Source: an uncultured Pelagibacteraceae bacterium (GTDB lineage: Bacteria; Pseudomonadota; Alphaproteobacteria; Pelagibacterales; Pelagibacteraceae). Taken from it: 33,811 nt of DNA. The translations under genes were made by a program, and so were the position numbers. The notes beneath the pieces were generated by a model. It did not search any database, was not told the origin of the DNA, and saw only the letters and a program-made list of their open reading frames with translations. Shown here piece after piece: positions 1-9,493 of this stretch. Numbering within the stretch: the stretch's first letter is position 1; each line of letters begins with the position of its first letter. Location: contig CACKUZ010000006.1 of assembly GCA_902603475.1 (NCBI GenBank), positions 1 to 33,811 on the forward strand, written 5' to 3'.

Positions 1-218
1 TTCTAGGTAATATTAATTCCTCAAGAGATGAGAGTTTTGAGAATGGCCTTCTTGAATATCCGCAATTCACAAAACCTCAAGTTTGGGAGGAAAAAAAGGT
101 CCCAAATGTGCTGATTTCAGGTGATCACGCCAAAATTAAAGACTGGCGTTTATCTCAATCTGAGGCTATAACACGCGACCGAAGACCAGACTTATGGCAA
201 AAATATAAGAAAAATTGA
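1..218 (+). CDS. trmD: tRNA (guanine-N1)-methyltransferase TrmD, C-terminal fragment
   Basis: The open frame enters from the left edge (first full codon at 3) and ends at TGA 216-218. The roughly 71 visible residues match the C-terminal domain of TrmD, which methylates G37 of tRNAs in the cytoplasm. The signature is a [13 protein letters not shown] stretch followed by [17 protein letters not shown], the conserved 'vLlSGhHakI..WR..qs...T..RRPDL' tail of the family. The S-adenosylmethionine-binding knot domain lies outside the window. The next gene, rplS, starts one base after the stop, which is the standard trmD-rplS order in bacteria and points to cotranscription. The call is firm, although only the end of the gene is present. 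Confidence 0.93.
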   Translation, partial: LGNINSSRDESFENGLLEYPQFTKPQVWEEKKVPNVLISGDHAKIKDWRLSQSEAITRDRRPDLWQKYKKN

Positions 219-219
219 A

Positions 220-762
220 ATGAAAAATATTGAAGAAATAAACAGATCAAATTTAAACAAGATTATTTCTGAGAGAAAACATCCTGATTTTTTTCCTGGA
301 GATATCGTTAAAGTTGGAGTTAGGATAACAGAGGGTAAAAGAGACAGAATTCAATATTTTGAAGGTGTATGTATCGCAAAAAAGAGTAGAGACATCAATT
401 CATCATTTACTGTTAGAAAAATTTCTTTTGGTGAAGGAGTAGAAAGAACTTTTGCATTATACAGCCCAATTGTAGATACAATAAAAGTTGTAAGATCAGG
501 AAAAGTAAGAAGAGCAAAATTATACTATCTAAGAGATAGAACTGGTAAATCCGCTAGAATAGCAGAAAAAATTAAGAAGACTATTGGTATTGATTTAGAA
601 ACTAAAATTAATGAAGTTACTGAGGAAAACGTAATGCAATCAACTGATCCTCAAACAGAAGCTCCTAAAGAAGAAGTTAAAGCAGAAGCTCCTAAAGAAG
701 AAGTTAAAGCAGAGCCTGTAAAAACAGAAGAACCGAAAGAAAATCAAGAACAGAAAAAATAA
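220..762 (+). CDS. rplS: 50S ribosomal protein L19 with extended acidic C-terminus
   Basis: L19 is a large-subunit protein at the 30S-50S interface. Residues 1 to about 118 are the complete, conserved L19 body ([67 protein letters not shown]). The protein is 180 residues, whereas L19 is usually about 115 to 130. The extra roughly 60 residues are Glu/Lys/Pro/Ala-rich and look disordered. They contain two exact copies of EAPKEEVKA (residues 147-155 and 156-164) and a degenerate third. The frame is intact through the extension, so this is not a readthrough artefact. The gene follows trmD after one base and is followed by leuC. The L19 identity is certain; the role of the tail is unknown. Confidence 0.96.
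   Translation: MKNIEEINRSNLNKIISERKHPDFFPGDIVKVGVRITEGKRDRIQYFEGVCIAKKSRDINSSFTVRKISFGEGVERTFALYSPIVDTIKVVRSGKVRRAKLYYLRDRTGKSARIAEKIKKTIGIDLETKINEVTEENVMQSTDPQTEAPKEEVKAEAPKEEVKAEPVKTEEPKENQEQKK
658..711 (+). repeat. 27-bp in-frame tandem repeat (2 exact copies) in rplS
   Basis: Bases 658-684 and 685-711 are identical 27-mers, each encoding EAPKEEVKA. They are followed by a degenerate third unit ([10 protein letters not shown]). The unit is a multiple of three, so changes in copy number would lengthen or shorten the L19 tail without shifting the frame. Confidence 0.9.
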
Positions 763-773
763 TTTTTTTCTAA

Positions 774-2177
774 ATGCCTTTTACAACTTACGATAAAATT
801 TGGAACGATCATCTAGTTGATGAACAACCTGATGGTACATCACTTTTGTTTGTAGATAGACATTTGATTCATGAAGTTACAAGCCCTCAAGCATTTGAAG
901 GATTAAGAAATTCAAACAGAAAAGTAAGACACCCTAAACTAACTCTTGCTGTTGCAGATCATAATGTTCCAACAACTGACAGGTCAAAAGGTATCGCAGA
1001 TGAAGACTCGAGAATTCAAGTTGAAACTTTGAACAAAAACTGTAAGGAATTTGGAGTAGAGATTTTTGGAATGGATGATAAAAGACAAGGCATTGTCCAT
1101 ATCATAGGGCCTGAACAAGGTTTTACACAGCCTGGAAATATTATTGTCTGTGGTGATAGTCATACTGCAACTCATGGAGCATTTGGAGCTTTAGCTTTTG
1201 GTATTGGAACTTCAGAAGTAGAACACGTTTTAGCAACACAAACTTTAGTTCAAAAAAAATCAAAAAACTTTAGAATTAGCGTAAATGGTTCATTACCTAT
1301 TGGCGTAACATCAAAGGATGTCATCCTGCAGATAATTGGAAAAATAGGAACGGCTGGTGGTACTGGTTATGTGATTGAGTATGCTGGTAACCTTATATCT
1401 AATCTAAGTGTTGAACAAAGAATGACGATTTGCAACATGACGATTGAAGGTGGGGCAAGAGCAGGACTAATTCAACCAGATGAAAAGATATTTCAATATT
1501 TAAAAGGTAAACCAATGTCACCAAAAGGAGAAAACTGGGAAAAAGCTTTGGAATATTGGCATACATTGAAATCTGATAAGGACGCAAACTTTGATAAAGA
1601 ATTAACTTTAGATGGATCTCAAATTAAACCAATGGTAACTTGGGGAACATCTCCCCAGGATGTGGTTGAAATAGACGGTAAAGTTCCCAATCCTGAAAGT
1701 GAAACTGACCCAGATAGAAAAAATTCAATTAACAGATCATTAAATTATATGGGATTAAAACCAAATACAAATATTCAAGATATTAAGATTGATAAAGTTT
1801 TTATAGGAAGCTGCACCAACGGGAGAATAGAAGATATAAGAGAGGCAGCTAAAATATTAAAAGATAAAAAAGTTGCATCACATGTACATGCAATGATTGT
1901 TCCAGGTTCTGGTTTAGTTAAAGAACAAGCAGAGCAAGAGGGTCTGGATAAAATATTTTTAGAATCAGGCTTTGAATGGAGAGAGCCAGGCTGTTCAATG
2001 TGTCTAGCAATGAATGCGGATAAGCTTAAACCTGAAGAGAGATGTGCATCTACCTCTAATAGAAATTTTGAGGGTAGACAGGGAAGAGGTGGTAGAACAC
2101 ATTTAGTTAGTCCAGCAATGGCTGCAGCAGCTGCAATTTCTGGAAACTTAGATGATGTTAGAAAATACCAAAATTAA
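774..2177 (+). CDS. leuC: 3-isopropylmalate dehydratase large subunit
   Basis: LeuC with LeuD isomerises 2-isopropylmalate to 3-isopropylmalate in leucine synthesis. The 467-residue length is typical. It is an aconitase-family protein with the motif [21 protein letters not shown] and the three cysteines that hold the [4Fe-4S] cluster: C347 in SCTNGR, and C407 and C410 in GCSMC. The N-terminus begins directly with the usual [12 protein letters not shown] segment, which supports the ATG at 774. leuD starts on the base after the stop, so the two subunits are almost certainly translated together. leuA, which makes the substrate, is not in this window. Confidence 0.97.
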   Translation: MPFTTYDKIWNDHLVDEQPDGTSLLFVDRHLIHEVTSPQAFEGLRNSNRKVRHPKLTLAVADHNVPTTDRSKGIADEDSRIQVETLNKNCKEFGVEIFGMDDKRQGIVHIIGPEQGFTQPGNIIVCGDSHTATHGAFGALAFGIGTSEVEHVLATQTLVQKKSKNFRISVNGSLPIGVTSKDVILQIIGKIGTAGGTGYVIEYAGNLISNLSVEQRMTICNMTIEGGARAGLIQPDEKIFQYLKGKPMSPKGENWEKALEYWHTLKSDKDANFDKELTLDGSQIKPMVTWGTSPQDVVEIDGKVPNPESETDPDRKNSINRSLNYMGLKPNTNIQDIKIDKVFIGSCTNGRIEDIREAAKILKDKKVASHVHAMIVPGSGLVKEQAEQEGLDKIFLESGFEWREPGCSMCLAMNADKLKPEERCASTSNRNFEGRQGRGGRTHLVSPAMAAAAAISGNLDDVRKYQN

Positions 2178-2783
2178 ATGAATAAATTTATCTCAATAAA
2201 AAGTGTTCCAGCTTATCTACCTATCGTAAATATAGATACAGACATGATAATTCCTAAACAGTTTTTAAAAACTATAAAAAGAACTGGACTAGGAAAAAAT
2301 TTATTTTTTGAAATGAGATATGACCAAAGTGGTAAAGAGATAGATGACTTTATTTTAAATAATAGTCCGTATAATAATTCTAAAATTTTAATTGCAGGAA
2401 AGAATTTTGGATGTGGCTCTTCTAGAGAACATGCTCCTTGGGCTTTAATGGATTTTGGAATAACTTGTGTAATTAGTTCAAGTTATGCAGATATATTTTA
2501 TAATAACTGTTTTAAGAATGGTATTCTCCCAATTACAATTTCAGAGGATCAAATCAAAGAAATTTCAGAGTACTCGAATAGAAAAGAGGAAATTTCTGTA
2601 AATTTGCCTGAGCAAACAATAAGTTTTGGTAATAAAGAAATAAAATTTGAAATAGATCAATTTAAGAAAAAATGTCTAATAGAGGGATTAGATGACATTG
2701 CGTTATCTTTAGAAAAATCTGAAAAAATAGTTTCATACGAAAATAAAATTAAAGAGGCAAAACCTTGGATATTTAATGATTAA
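2178..2783 (+). CDS. leuD: 3-isopropylmalate dehydratase small subunit
   Basis: This is the small (swivel-domain) subunit of isopropylmalate isomerase, 201 residues as usual. Visible family signatures are the [14 protein letters not shown] substrate-binding segment near the N-terminus and [17 protein letters not shown] near residues 75-91. The latter holds the serine and arginine residues that contact substrate. It abuts leuC with no gap and overlaps the start of leuB by 8 bases. Confidence 0.97.
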   Translation: MNKFISIKSVPAYLPIVNIDTDMIIPKQFLKTIKRTGLGKNLFFEMRYDQSGKEIDDFILNNSPYNNSKILIAGKNFGCGSSREHAPWALMDFGITCVISSSYADIFYNNCFKNGILPITISEDQIKEISEYSNRKEEISVNLPEQTISFGNKEIKFEIDQFKKKCLIEGLDDIALSLEKSEKIVSYENKIKEAKPWIFND

Positions 2784-3882
2784 AATTAAAAAAAGAAAAA
2801 TTTTATTATTACCAGGGGATGGTATCGGACCCGAGGTAATTGCTGAAGTCAAAAAAATAATTGAATGGTTCAACTCAAATAAATCCTTGGATTTTGAAAT
2901 TGACCAAGATTTGGTTGGAGGTGCTGCTTATGATAAACATGGAACTCCAATAACTGATGAAGCTTTTTACAAGGCACAAGAAAGCGCTGCAGTAATATTG
3001 GGTGCTGTTGGTGGACCAAAATGGGATAATATTGATTTTTCAAAAAAACCAGAGAGAGCTTTATTAAAATTAAGAAAAGAATTAAAATTATTTGCAAATT
3101 TGAGACCTGCAATTTGTTTTAAACAACTCGTTGATGCCTCAAGTTTAAAGCCTGAATTTGTTTCTAATTTAGATATTCTTTTTGTTAGGGAATTAACGGG
3201 TGGGATTTACTTTGGTGAACCTCGAGGGATAAAACCAATTGATAATGGTGAAAGAAAAGGAATTAATACTCATGTCTATACTACTAGTGAAATCGAGAGA
3301 GTTGCCCGTGTTGCATTTGATCTAGCCAGAAAAAGGAATAATAAAGTTACTTCCTGTGAAAAGTCGAATGTCATGGAGGCAGGTCAATTATGGAAAGAAG
3401 AAGTGCAAGCAATTCATGAAAAAGAATATAGTGATGTAGAATTAAAACATATGCTGGCAGATAACTGTGCAATGCAGTTAGTTAGAAATCCTAAACAATT
3501 CGATGTGATAGTAACAGATAATCTTTTTGGCGACATGTTATCAGATGAAGCTGCAATGTTGACTGGTTCTCTAGGGCTTTTACCATCTGCGTCCCTTGGA
3601 GCCAAAGATAAAAACGGTAATATGAGATCTTTATATGAGCCAGTTCATGGATCAGCACCTGATATAGCAGGTCAAGGTATTGCTAATCCAATAGCAACAA
3701 TACTGAGTTTTGCAATGGCTTTAAGATATTCTTTAGACCTAGATAAAGAGGCAGATAGTTTAGAAAAAGCTGTTCAAGGTGTGCTTGATGAGGGTCTTAG
3801 AACTAAAGATATTATTTCAAAGGGAATGAAAGAAGTATCAACGTCAGTGATGGGAGATGCGATAATTTCAAAATTGCAATAA
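2776..3882 (+). CDS. leuB: 3-isopropylmalate dehydrogenase
   Basis: LeuB oxidises and decarboxylates 3-isopropylmalate to 2-oxoisocaproate using NAD, the next leucine step after LeuCD. At 368 residues it has the family's normal length. Supporting motifs are [11 protein letters not shown] at the N-terminus, GAVGGPKWD, the substrate-binding [14 protein letters not shown], and the metal-binding segment [16 protein letters not shown], followed by LLPSASLG and [12 protein letters not shown]. The ATG at 2776 lies inside the end of leuD (8-base overlap), a sign of translational coupling. In many alphaproteobacteria asd follows leuB directly; here a DMSP module intervenes. Confidence 0.97.
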   Translation: MIKIKKRKILLLPGDGIGPEVIAEVKKIIEWFNSNKSLDFEIDQDLVGGAAYDKHGTPITDEAFYKAQESAAVILGAVGGPKWDNIDFSKKPERALLKLRKELKLFANLRPAICFKQLVDASSLKPEFVSNLDILFVRELTGGIYFGEPRGIKPIDNGERKGINTHVYTTSEIERVARVAFDLARKRNNKVTSCEKSNVMEAGQLWKEEVQAIHEKEYSDVELKHMLADNCAMQLVRNPKQFDVIVTDNLFGDMLSDEAAMLTGSLGLLPSASLGAKDKNGNMRSLYEPVHGSAPDIAGQGIANPIATILSFAMALRYSLDLDKEADSLEKAVQGVLDEGLRTKDIISKGMKEVSTSVMGDAIISKLQ

Positions 3883-3902
3883 TTAAACATTTATTCTAAA
3901 GT
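3874..3902 (+). promoter_or_regulatory. Possible promoter upstream of the DMSP genes
   Basis: TTGCAA at 3874-3879 and TAAAGT at 3897-3902 are spaced 17 bases apart and each match the sigma-70 consensus at four of six positions. They lie at the leuB end and in the 26-base gap before the acyl-CoA dehydrogenase start. Chance matches are common in AT-rich DNA, so this is only a candidate. Confidence 0.25.
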
Positions 3903-3908
3903 ATACCT

Positions 3909-5672
3909 ATGCCAACTTATAATGCACCAGTAGATGATATGATGTTTCTCTTTGATAAATTGAGGAACAATAAAAAATATAATGAAATTGAAAAATATAA
4001 AGAAGTTAACACAGAATTAGTTAAAGATATTTTAGATGAAGCAGCAAAAATTACTCAAAACTTAATCTTACCTCTTGCAAAAAGTGGAGATGAAACGCCA
4101 GCTGTTTTAGAAAATGGCGTGGTTAGAACACCTCCAGGATATAAGGAGGCTTATCAAAAATTTATAGAAGATGGATGGATTTCTTTATCTTGTGATCCGA
4201 AATATGGTGGTCAAGGAATGCCTAAAACAGTAAGCACTTTCTTTGATGAAATGTTATCATCTGCAAGTTTATCTTTCAAACTTTACAGTGAATTGACTAT
4301 CGGAGCATATAACTGTTTGTTAAGGCACGCTGATGATGAAATAAAAAATACTTATTTACCTAAGATGGTTGAAGGTAAATGGAGCGGCACAATGTGTTTA
4401 ACAGAACCAGTATGTGGAACAGACTTAGGTCTTTTAAAAACTAAAGCAGTAGATCAAAATGATGGAACTTATAAAATTAGTGGTCAAAAAATTTTTATTA
4501 CTTCTGGTGATCAAGATTTAACAGAAAATATTATTCATTTAGTATTAGCTCGATCAACAGACTCACCAGCAGGAACAAAAGGTATAAGTTTATTTTTAGT
4601 TCCAAAATTTGTTTTAAATAAAGATGGATCAGTTGGGCCAAGAAATGGAGTTTCAACAGGTTCAATAGAAAACAAAATGGGCATTAAAGGATCTGCAACA
4701 TGCGTGTTAAATTTTGATGATGCCGTTGGTTATATGATTGGACCTAAAAATAAAGGCCTTAACTCTATGTTCACAATGATGAATTTGGAGAGAATTATTG
4801 TTGGGATACAAGGTTTAGGTATTTCTGAAATTGCATACCAAAATTCCCTTACTTACGCCAAAGAAAGAAAACAAGGTAAGGCATTTAATTCAAAATCAAA
4901 TAATGGTGCAGATTTTATTATTGATCACGTTGATATTAGACGGTCACTTTTGAGCATGAAGTCTATGATAGAGGGACAAAGAGCCTTGAGTTTCTGGCTG
5001 TCTCAACAAATTGAAGTTAGCTTAAATCATTCTGATGAAAAAATAAAACAAGAAGCTTCAGATCTTGTTTCATTAATGACTCCAGTTGTTAAATCGCTTT
5101 TCACGGACAATGCAATGGAAATAACAAGTGAAGCAATGCAAATTCATGGAGGATATGGATTTACGAAAGATCAAGGTATTGAACAATTCTACAGAGACAA
5201 TAGAATTACACCTATTTACGAGGGAACAAATTCAGTTCAGGCTGCTGACTTAGTCTTCAGAAAATTAATCAACAAAAATGGTGATATTATTGAAAACTAT
5301 CTAAACTTGGTTAAAGATGAGATTAAAATTACTGACAAAAAGGTTGAGCCTTTTGTAAAACAACTTAACTATCATCTTGATATTTTGTCAAAATTTACTG
5401 ATTGGATGAAAGAAAAAATAAAAAATTCTCCAGAAGATGCAAGTGGAGCATGTAATGACTATTTAAAAGTTCTTGGTTTAGTTGCAACTGGGCATGCTTG
5501 GTTAAAAGTTCTAGAAGTTTCTTTTAAAGAATATGAGAGTAATAAAGATTTTTATGAAGACAAAATCCAAACTGCCAACTTTTTCTTTAATAGAGTGCTC
5601 CCTAGGATAGAAAGTAGTTACATTACTGCAACAACTGGAAGTAATTATATTATGAATTACAAATTTAATTAG
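3909..5672 (+). CDS. dmdC: Acyl-CoA dehydrogenase, probable 3-methylmercaptopropionyl-CoA dehydrogenase
   Basis: This is an FAD-dependent acyl-CoA dehydrogenase of the long (about 590-residue) subfamily that carries an extra C-terminal domain. Visible features are the N-terminal helical domain with DGWISLSCDPKYGGQG, the central beta domain with MCLTEPVCGTDLG and KISGQKIFITSGD, and the C-terminal helical domain with QIHGGYGFTKD and IYEGTNSVQAADLV, where E438 is the expected catalytic base. DmdC of the DMSP demethylation pathway belongs to this subfamily and converts methylmercaptopropionyl-CoA to methylthioacryloyl-CoA. Substrate cannot be read from the sequence. The assignment rests on the length class and on its place directly before a DmdB-like ligase and DmdA. 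A general fatty acyl-CoA dehydrogenase is the alternative. Confidence 0.8.
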   Translation: MPTYNAPVDDMMFLFDKLRNNKKYNEIEKYKEVNTELVKDILDEAAKITQNLILPLAKSGDETPAVLENGVVRTPPGYKEAYQKFIEDGWISLSCDPKYGGQGMPKTVSTFFDEMLSSASLSFKLYSELTIGAYNCLLRHADDEIKNTYLPKMVEGKWSGTMCLTEPVCGTDLGLLKTKAVDQNDGTYKISGQKIFITSGDQDLTENIIHLVLARSTDSPAGTKGISLFLVPKFVLNKDGSVGPRNGVSTGSIENKMGIKGSATCVLNFDDAVGYMIGPKNKGLNSMFTMMNLERIIVGIQGLGISEIAYQNSLTYAKERKQGKAFNSKSNNGADFIIDHVDIRRSLLSMKSMIEGQRALSFWLSQQIEVSLNHSDEKIKQEASDLVSLMTPVVKSLFTDNAMEITSEAMQIHGGYGFTKDQGIEQFYRDNRITPIYEGTNSVQAADLVFRKLINKNGDIIENYLNLVKDEIKITDKKVEPFVKQLNYHLDILSKFTDWMKEKIKNSPEDASGACNDYLKVLGLVATGHAWLKVLEVSFKEYESNKDFYEDKIQTANFFFNRVLPRIESSYITATTGSNYIMNYKFN

Positions 5673-5673
5673 A

Positions 5674-7302
5674 ATGAACCCTTATGAAACAAATTTGGAT
5701 AAAAACGAAGCCAATTATGTTCCTTTAACCCCTTTATCATTTCTAGAAAGAGCAAAAGATATTTATCCAAACTACGAAGCAGTAGTTTATGAAAGTAGGA
5801 AATACACTTGGAGTGAAGTTTACAAAAGATGTATTAAGTTTGCTAGTGCATTAAATAAATTGGGAATTAAAACAGGTGATACGGTATCTGTTTTAGCATT
5901 TAACACACCTGAAATATTCGAAGCGCATTATTCCATTCCAATGGTTGGAGCAGTTATTAATGCGATTAATACAAGACTAGACTCAAAAACTATTAGTTAT
6001 ATTTTAAATCACAGTGAAGCGAAGGTGCTAATTGTAGATAGACAATTTCATGACGTAGTAAAAAAAGCTTTAGAAGAAGTTAATTCAAAAATTACTATAA
6101 TTGATATAGATGATAAAGATGCAAAGTTAACCGATTCAAAAAATATAGGATCTTTGGAATATGAGGAGTTTTTAAATTCTGGAGATGAAAATTTTAAATG
6201 GAAAACGCCAAAAGATGAGTGGCAAGCTATAGCATTAGGTTATACTTCTGGAACAACTGGTAATCCAAAAGGAGTTGTTTATCATCATAGAGGATCATAT
6301 TTAATGGCAACTGGAAGTGCAGTTGCATGGAACATGCCTAATCAATTAAATTTTCTGTACACAGTACCAATGTTTCATTGTAATGGCTGGTGCTATCCCT
6401 GGACAATGTCAATGATACATGGTCGAGTAATTTGTCTGAGAAATATTGATGTAAAAAAGATATTTGAATTAATTGATAAATATGAAGTTACTCATTTTGG
6501 TGGAGCACCAATAGTTTTAAACATGTTGGCTAATGCACCTCAGGATCAGCAAAAAGAGTTAAAAAGAAAAGTGTATGTATTAACAGCAGGTGCCCCTCCT
6601 CCGAGTATAATTTTCGAAAAAATGCAAAAGTTAGGCTTTGAAGTAATGCACGTATATGGTCTAACGGAAACCTATGGTCATATTTTGCAGTGTGCTTGGA
6701 ATCAAGAATGGGATGAATTAGATCAAAATAATCAAAATGAAATTAGAGCAAGACAAGGTGTAAGGTATCCCAATACAGAAGGTGTTATTGTAATGGACCC
6801 AGAAACCATGAAGCCTGTTCCTCATGATGGAAAAACAATGGGTGAAATTATGATTAGAGGAAATGTAGTGATGAAGGGTTATTTTAAAGATAAGGAAGCG
6901 ACAGAGAAATCAATGGATGGAGGATGGTTTCATTCTGGAGACTTAGCTGTAACTCATCCAAGTGGTTACATAAAAATACAAGACCGATCAAAAGATATTA
7001 TAATTTCAGGTGGGGAAAATATTTCATCTATTGAGATAGAAAATACGATTTCAAAACATCCTGCTGTATCACTGGCAGCTGTTGTAGCAAAACCAGATGA
7101 AAAATGGGGTGAAACACCTTGTGCTTTTGTTGAATTAATCGAAGGAAAATCAAGCTCAGAGGAAGAAATTATTAAATTTTGCCGAGAAACTCTTGCTGGA
7201 TTTAAACTTCCTAAGAAGGTTGTGTTTGCTCAGCTACCAAAGACATCCACTGGAAAGATTCAAAAATTTGAACTGAGAAAACAAGCCAAAGAATTAAACT
7301 AA
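5674..7302 (+). CDS. dmdB: Acyl-CoA synthetase, probable 3-methylmercaptopropionate-CoA ligase
   Basis: This is an AMP-forming acyl-CoA synthetase of 542 residues. The ATP loop is YTSGTTGNPKG (from Y190), the adenylation motif is HVYGLTETYG, the hinge region is GGWFHSGDLAV followed by IKIQDRSKDIIISGGENIS, and the C-terminal catalytic lysine is K528 in STGKIQKFE. DmdB enzymes of this medium-chain type activate methylmercaptopropionate, the product of DmdA, with CoA and ATP. The ATG begins one base after the dmdC stop and dmdA follows 51 bases later, which supports that role. The family as such is certain; the substrate is inferred from the neighbours, and other short- or medium-chain acids may also be used. 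Confidence 0.82.
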   Translation: MNPYETNLDKNEANYVPLTPLSFLERAKDIYPNYEAVVYESRKYTWSEVYKRCIKFASALNKLGIKTGDTVSVLAFNTPEIFEAHYSIPMVGAVINAINTRLDSKTISYILNHSEAKVLIVDRQFHDVVKKALEEVNSKITIIDIDDKDAKLTDSKNIGSLEYEEFLNSGDENFKWKTPKDEWQAIALGYTSGTTGNPKGVVYHHRGSYLMATGSAVAWNMPNQLNFLYTVPMFHCNGWCYPWTMSMIHGRVICLRNIDVKKIFELIDKYEVTHFGGAPIVLNMLANAPQDQQKELKRKVYVLTAGAPPPSIIFEKMQKLGFEVMHVYGLTETYGHILQCAWNQEWDELDQNNQNEIRARQGVRYPNTEGVIVMDPETMKPVPHDGKTMGEIMIRGNVVMKGYFKDKEATEKSMDGGWFHSGDLAVTHPSGYIKIQDRSKDIIISGGENISSIEIENTISKHPAVSLAAVVAKPDEKWGETPCAFVELIEGKSSSEEEIIKFCRETLAGFKLPKKVVFAQLPKTSTGKIQKFELRKQAKELN

Positions 7303-7330
7303 TATAGTTTCTTTACAAAAATCAAATAAG

Positions 7331-7357
7331 ATGGCAGTAATGCTCAAAAAAAAATGA
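7331..7357 (+). other. Candidate 8-codon leader ORF overlapping the dmdA start
   Basis: ATG at 7331 opens a short frame encoding MAVMLKKK that ends at TGA 7355-7357. The stop overlaps the dmdA ATG (7354-7356) in the ATGA arrangement seen in coupled genes. The frame ends in nine consecutive A residues (7346-7354). It may be chance, since there is no strong Shine-Dalgarno sequence and only one genome is visible. The rest of the 51-base gap holds only a weak promoter-like pair: TTTACA at 7312-7317 and AGTAAT at 7336-7341, 18 bases apart. Confidence 0.2.
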
Positions 7358-8463
7358 AAACTTTTTTAATAGCAAAATCAAGAAGGCTTAGAGGCACACC
7401 GTACACCTCTAGAATTGAAAAACAAGGTGTAACTGCTTACAGTATTTATAATCATATGTTACTCCCAGCAGCATTCGGCTCAGTAGAAGACTCTTATCAT
7501 CACTTAAAAGAAAATGTTCAAATTTGGGATGTGGCTGCTGAAAGACAAGTTGAAATCACAGGAAAAGATGCTGCAAAATTGGTCCAGTTGATGACTTGTA
7601 GAGATTTATCAAAATCAAAAGAGGGAAGATGTTATTATTGTCCAATCATAGATGATAATGCTGGTTTAATTAATGATCCAGTTGTTTTGAAGTTTAATGA
7701 AAATAAGTGGTGGATTTCAATAGCTGATACAGATGTAATTTTATTTGCAAAAGGATTAGCAATTGGAAAAAATTTTGACGTTAAGATTATTGAACCTGAT
7801 GTTGATATTATGGCAGTACAAGGTCCAAAGTCATTTAAATTAATGGAAAAAATTTTTGGGGAAAAAATCGCAAATCTTAAATTTTTCGGTTTTGATTATT
7901 TTGAATTTGGTGGCGATAAACATTTAATTGCGAGATCTGGATGGTCTAAACAAGGTGGTTATGAAATTTATGTTGAACACAATGACTCCGGTTTAAAATT
8001 ATATGATCATCTATTTGAAATTGGTAAAGAATTTAATGTTCAGCCAGGAGGCCCTAATTTAATCGAACGAATTGAAAGTGGCTTACTCTCTCATGGAAAT
8101 GACATGGATAATGGAGACAATCCATATGAGTGTGGTTTTGATAAGTATGTAAATATAGATAGTGATGTTGATTTCTTAGGTAAAGAAAAACTAAAAAAAA
8201 TTAAAGCTGAAGGAATTAAAAAAAAACTTATGGGAGTAAAAATTGATGCCAAGGAAATAAGTGTTAATGGCTCAATGGATCTAGTAGACGAAGATAATAA
8301 TGTAATTGGAGAATTAAGATCTGGTTGTTACAATCCAACTTTTAAACAAGTAATTGGGATTGCAATGATTAACAAACCACACTTTGGGACTTCGAAATCC
8401 TTTAAAATCAACATAAATGGCTCTGATTTTGATGGAAAAGTTTGTGATTTACCTTTCATTTAG
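7354..8463 (+). CDS. dmdA: Dimethylsulfoniopropionate demethylase DmdA
   Basis: DmdA moves a methyl group from DMSP to tetrahydrofolate, giving methylmercaptopropionate and 5-methyl-THF. It has the fold of the glycine-cleavage T protein. The 369-residue protein shows the expected opening ([18 protein letters not shown], then [14 protein letters not shown] and [21 protein letters not shown]), a TCRDL segment near residue 85, AVQGPKS, and [16 protein letters not shown]. It differs from GcvT in the aromatic-rich N-terminal portion I associate with SAR11 DmdA. The neighbouring CoA ligase and acyl-CoA dehydrogenase are the next two pathway steps. A plain GcvT or sarcosine-type methyltransferase is the alternative, made unlikely by this context. 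No dmdD hydratase is present nearby. Confidence 0.9.
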   Translation: MKTFLIAKSRRLRGTPYTSRIEKQGVTAYSIYNHMLLPAAFGSVEDSYHHLKENVQIWDVAAERQVEITGKDAAKLVQLMTCRDLSKSKEGRCYYCPIIDDNAGLINDPVVLKFNENKWWISIADTDVILFAKGLAIGKNFDVKIIEPDVDIMAVQGPKSFKLMEKIFGEKIANLKFFGFDYFEFGGDKHLIARSGWSKQGGYEIYVEHNDSGLKLYDHLFEIGKEFNVQPGGPNLIERIESGLLSHGNDMDNGDNPYECGFDKYVNIDSDVDFLGKEKLKKIKAEGIKKKLMGVKIDAKEISVNGSMDLVDEDNNVIGELRSGCYNPTFKQVIGIAMINKPHFGTSKSFKININGSDFDGKVCDLPFI

Positions 8464-8469
8464 TATAAA
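8442..8469 (+). promoter_or_regulatory. Possible promoter upstream of asd
   Basis: TTGTGA (8442-8447) and TATAAA (8464-8469) are 16 bases apart, matching the sigma-70 consensus at four and five of six positions. They lie at the end of dmdA and in the 19-base gap before asd. The predicted transcript would start only a few bases before the ATG at 8483. If real, it would let the asd-sdh-suc run be expressed independently of the DMSP genes. Confidence 0.35.
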
Positions 8470-8482
8470 ACTTTAAAATATC

Positions 8483-9493
8483 ATGAATATAGCAATAGTA
8501 GGAGCGACAGGAAACGTAGGTCGAAAATTAATAGAAGTTTTGGAAAAAAAAAACTTTCCAATAACAGAGGCTTACTTAGTTGCGTCTTCAAATAGTGAAG
8601 GAAAAAAAATTAATTTTTTAGGAAAAGAGCATACTGTTAGTAATTTAGAACAATTTGATTTCTCAAAAGTAAAAATTGCTTTTTTTGCAGCTGGTTCTTC
8701 AATTGCTGAAAAATGGGCACCGATCGCAGCAGAAAAAACAATTGTAATTGATAATTCAAAATTCTTTAGAAAAGATCCAGAAATTCCTTTAATTGTTCCA
8801 GAGGTAAATTCCAAAGAATTATCTAAATTTAAAAACAAGAATATTATAGCAAATGCCAATTGTTCAGTAATACCAATAGTTGTAGCTCTCAAACCATTAC
8901 ATGATTTGTATAATGTAAAAAGAATAGTTGCATCAACTTATCAATCTGTATCAGGAGCAGGTAAGGCAGGAATGGATGAACTTATATCCCAAACTAAAGA
9001 AGTCTTGGAAAATAAAGATGTTGAGTCAAAAAATTTTACTAAGCAAATTGCTTTTAATGCTATACCACATATTGATAGTTTTCTTGAAAATGGAAGCACA
9101 AAAGAAGAGCAAAAAAATCATGATGAGGTAAAAAAAATTTTAGATAGTAAAATTAATATAACATCAACTTGTGTAAGAATCCCTGTTCTTGTTTCTCACT
9201 CCATAAGTGTGAATGTTGAATTTAACAAAAAACATGACTTAGAAGAAATAAGAAATGTTTTATCATCATCACCAGGATGCAAGGTAGTTGACGAGCAAAA
9301 AGATGGAGGATACATTACGCCTGTTGAAGCTGAAGACAAATTTGAAACATTCATATCAAGAATTCGTGAGGATTCTTCTCAACCAAATTCAATTAATTTA
9401 TGGATTGTTTCTGATAACTTATTAAAAGGTGCTGCACTTAATGCAGTTGAAATTGCGGAGGCTTTAGTAGAAAAAGATTTTTATGGAAAATAA
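8483..9493 (+). CDS. asd: Aspartate-semialdehyde dehydrogenase
   Basis: Asd reduces aspartyl phosphate to aspartate semialdehyde with NADPH, the branch-point step for lysine/diaminopimelate, threonine and methionine. At 336 residues it has the usual length. The nucleotide-binding motif VGATGNVGRKL is at the N-terminus, the catalytic cysteine is C127 in NANCSVIP, and the RIPVLVSHS segment holds the expected active-site histidine. In many alphaproteobacteria it lies next to leuB; here dmdC-dmdB-dmdA separate the two. Its last 11 bases overlap the start of sdhC. Confidence 0.95.
   Translation: MNIAIVGATGNVGRKLIEVLEKKNFPITEAYLVASSNSEGKKINFLGKEHTVSNLEQFDFSKVKIAFFAAGSSIAEKWAPIAAEKTIVIDNSKFFRKDPEIPLIVPEVNSKELSKFKNKNIIANANCSVIPIVVALKPLHDLYNVKRIVASTYQSVSGAGKAGMDELISQTKEVLENKDVESKNFTKQIAFNAIPHIDSFLENGSTKEEQKNHDEVKKILDSKINITSTCVRIPVLVSHSISVNVEFNKKHDLEEIRNVLSSSPGCKVVDEQKDGGYITPVEAEDKFETFISRIREDSSQPNSINLWIVSDNLLKGAALNAVEIAEALVEKDFYGK

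Noticed and set aside
7303..7353. Possible SAM- or glycine-type riboswitch upstream of dmdA
   Set aside because: The gap is only 51 bases, is mostly A and T, and I could not build the stems or conserved cores of SAM-II, SAM-V or glycine riboswitches known from SAR11.
8572..8892. 106-codon minus-strand frame inside asd
   Set aside because: Antisense shadow of a clear Asd frame, with no family features and no ribosome site.
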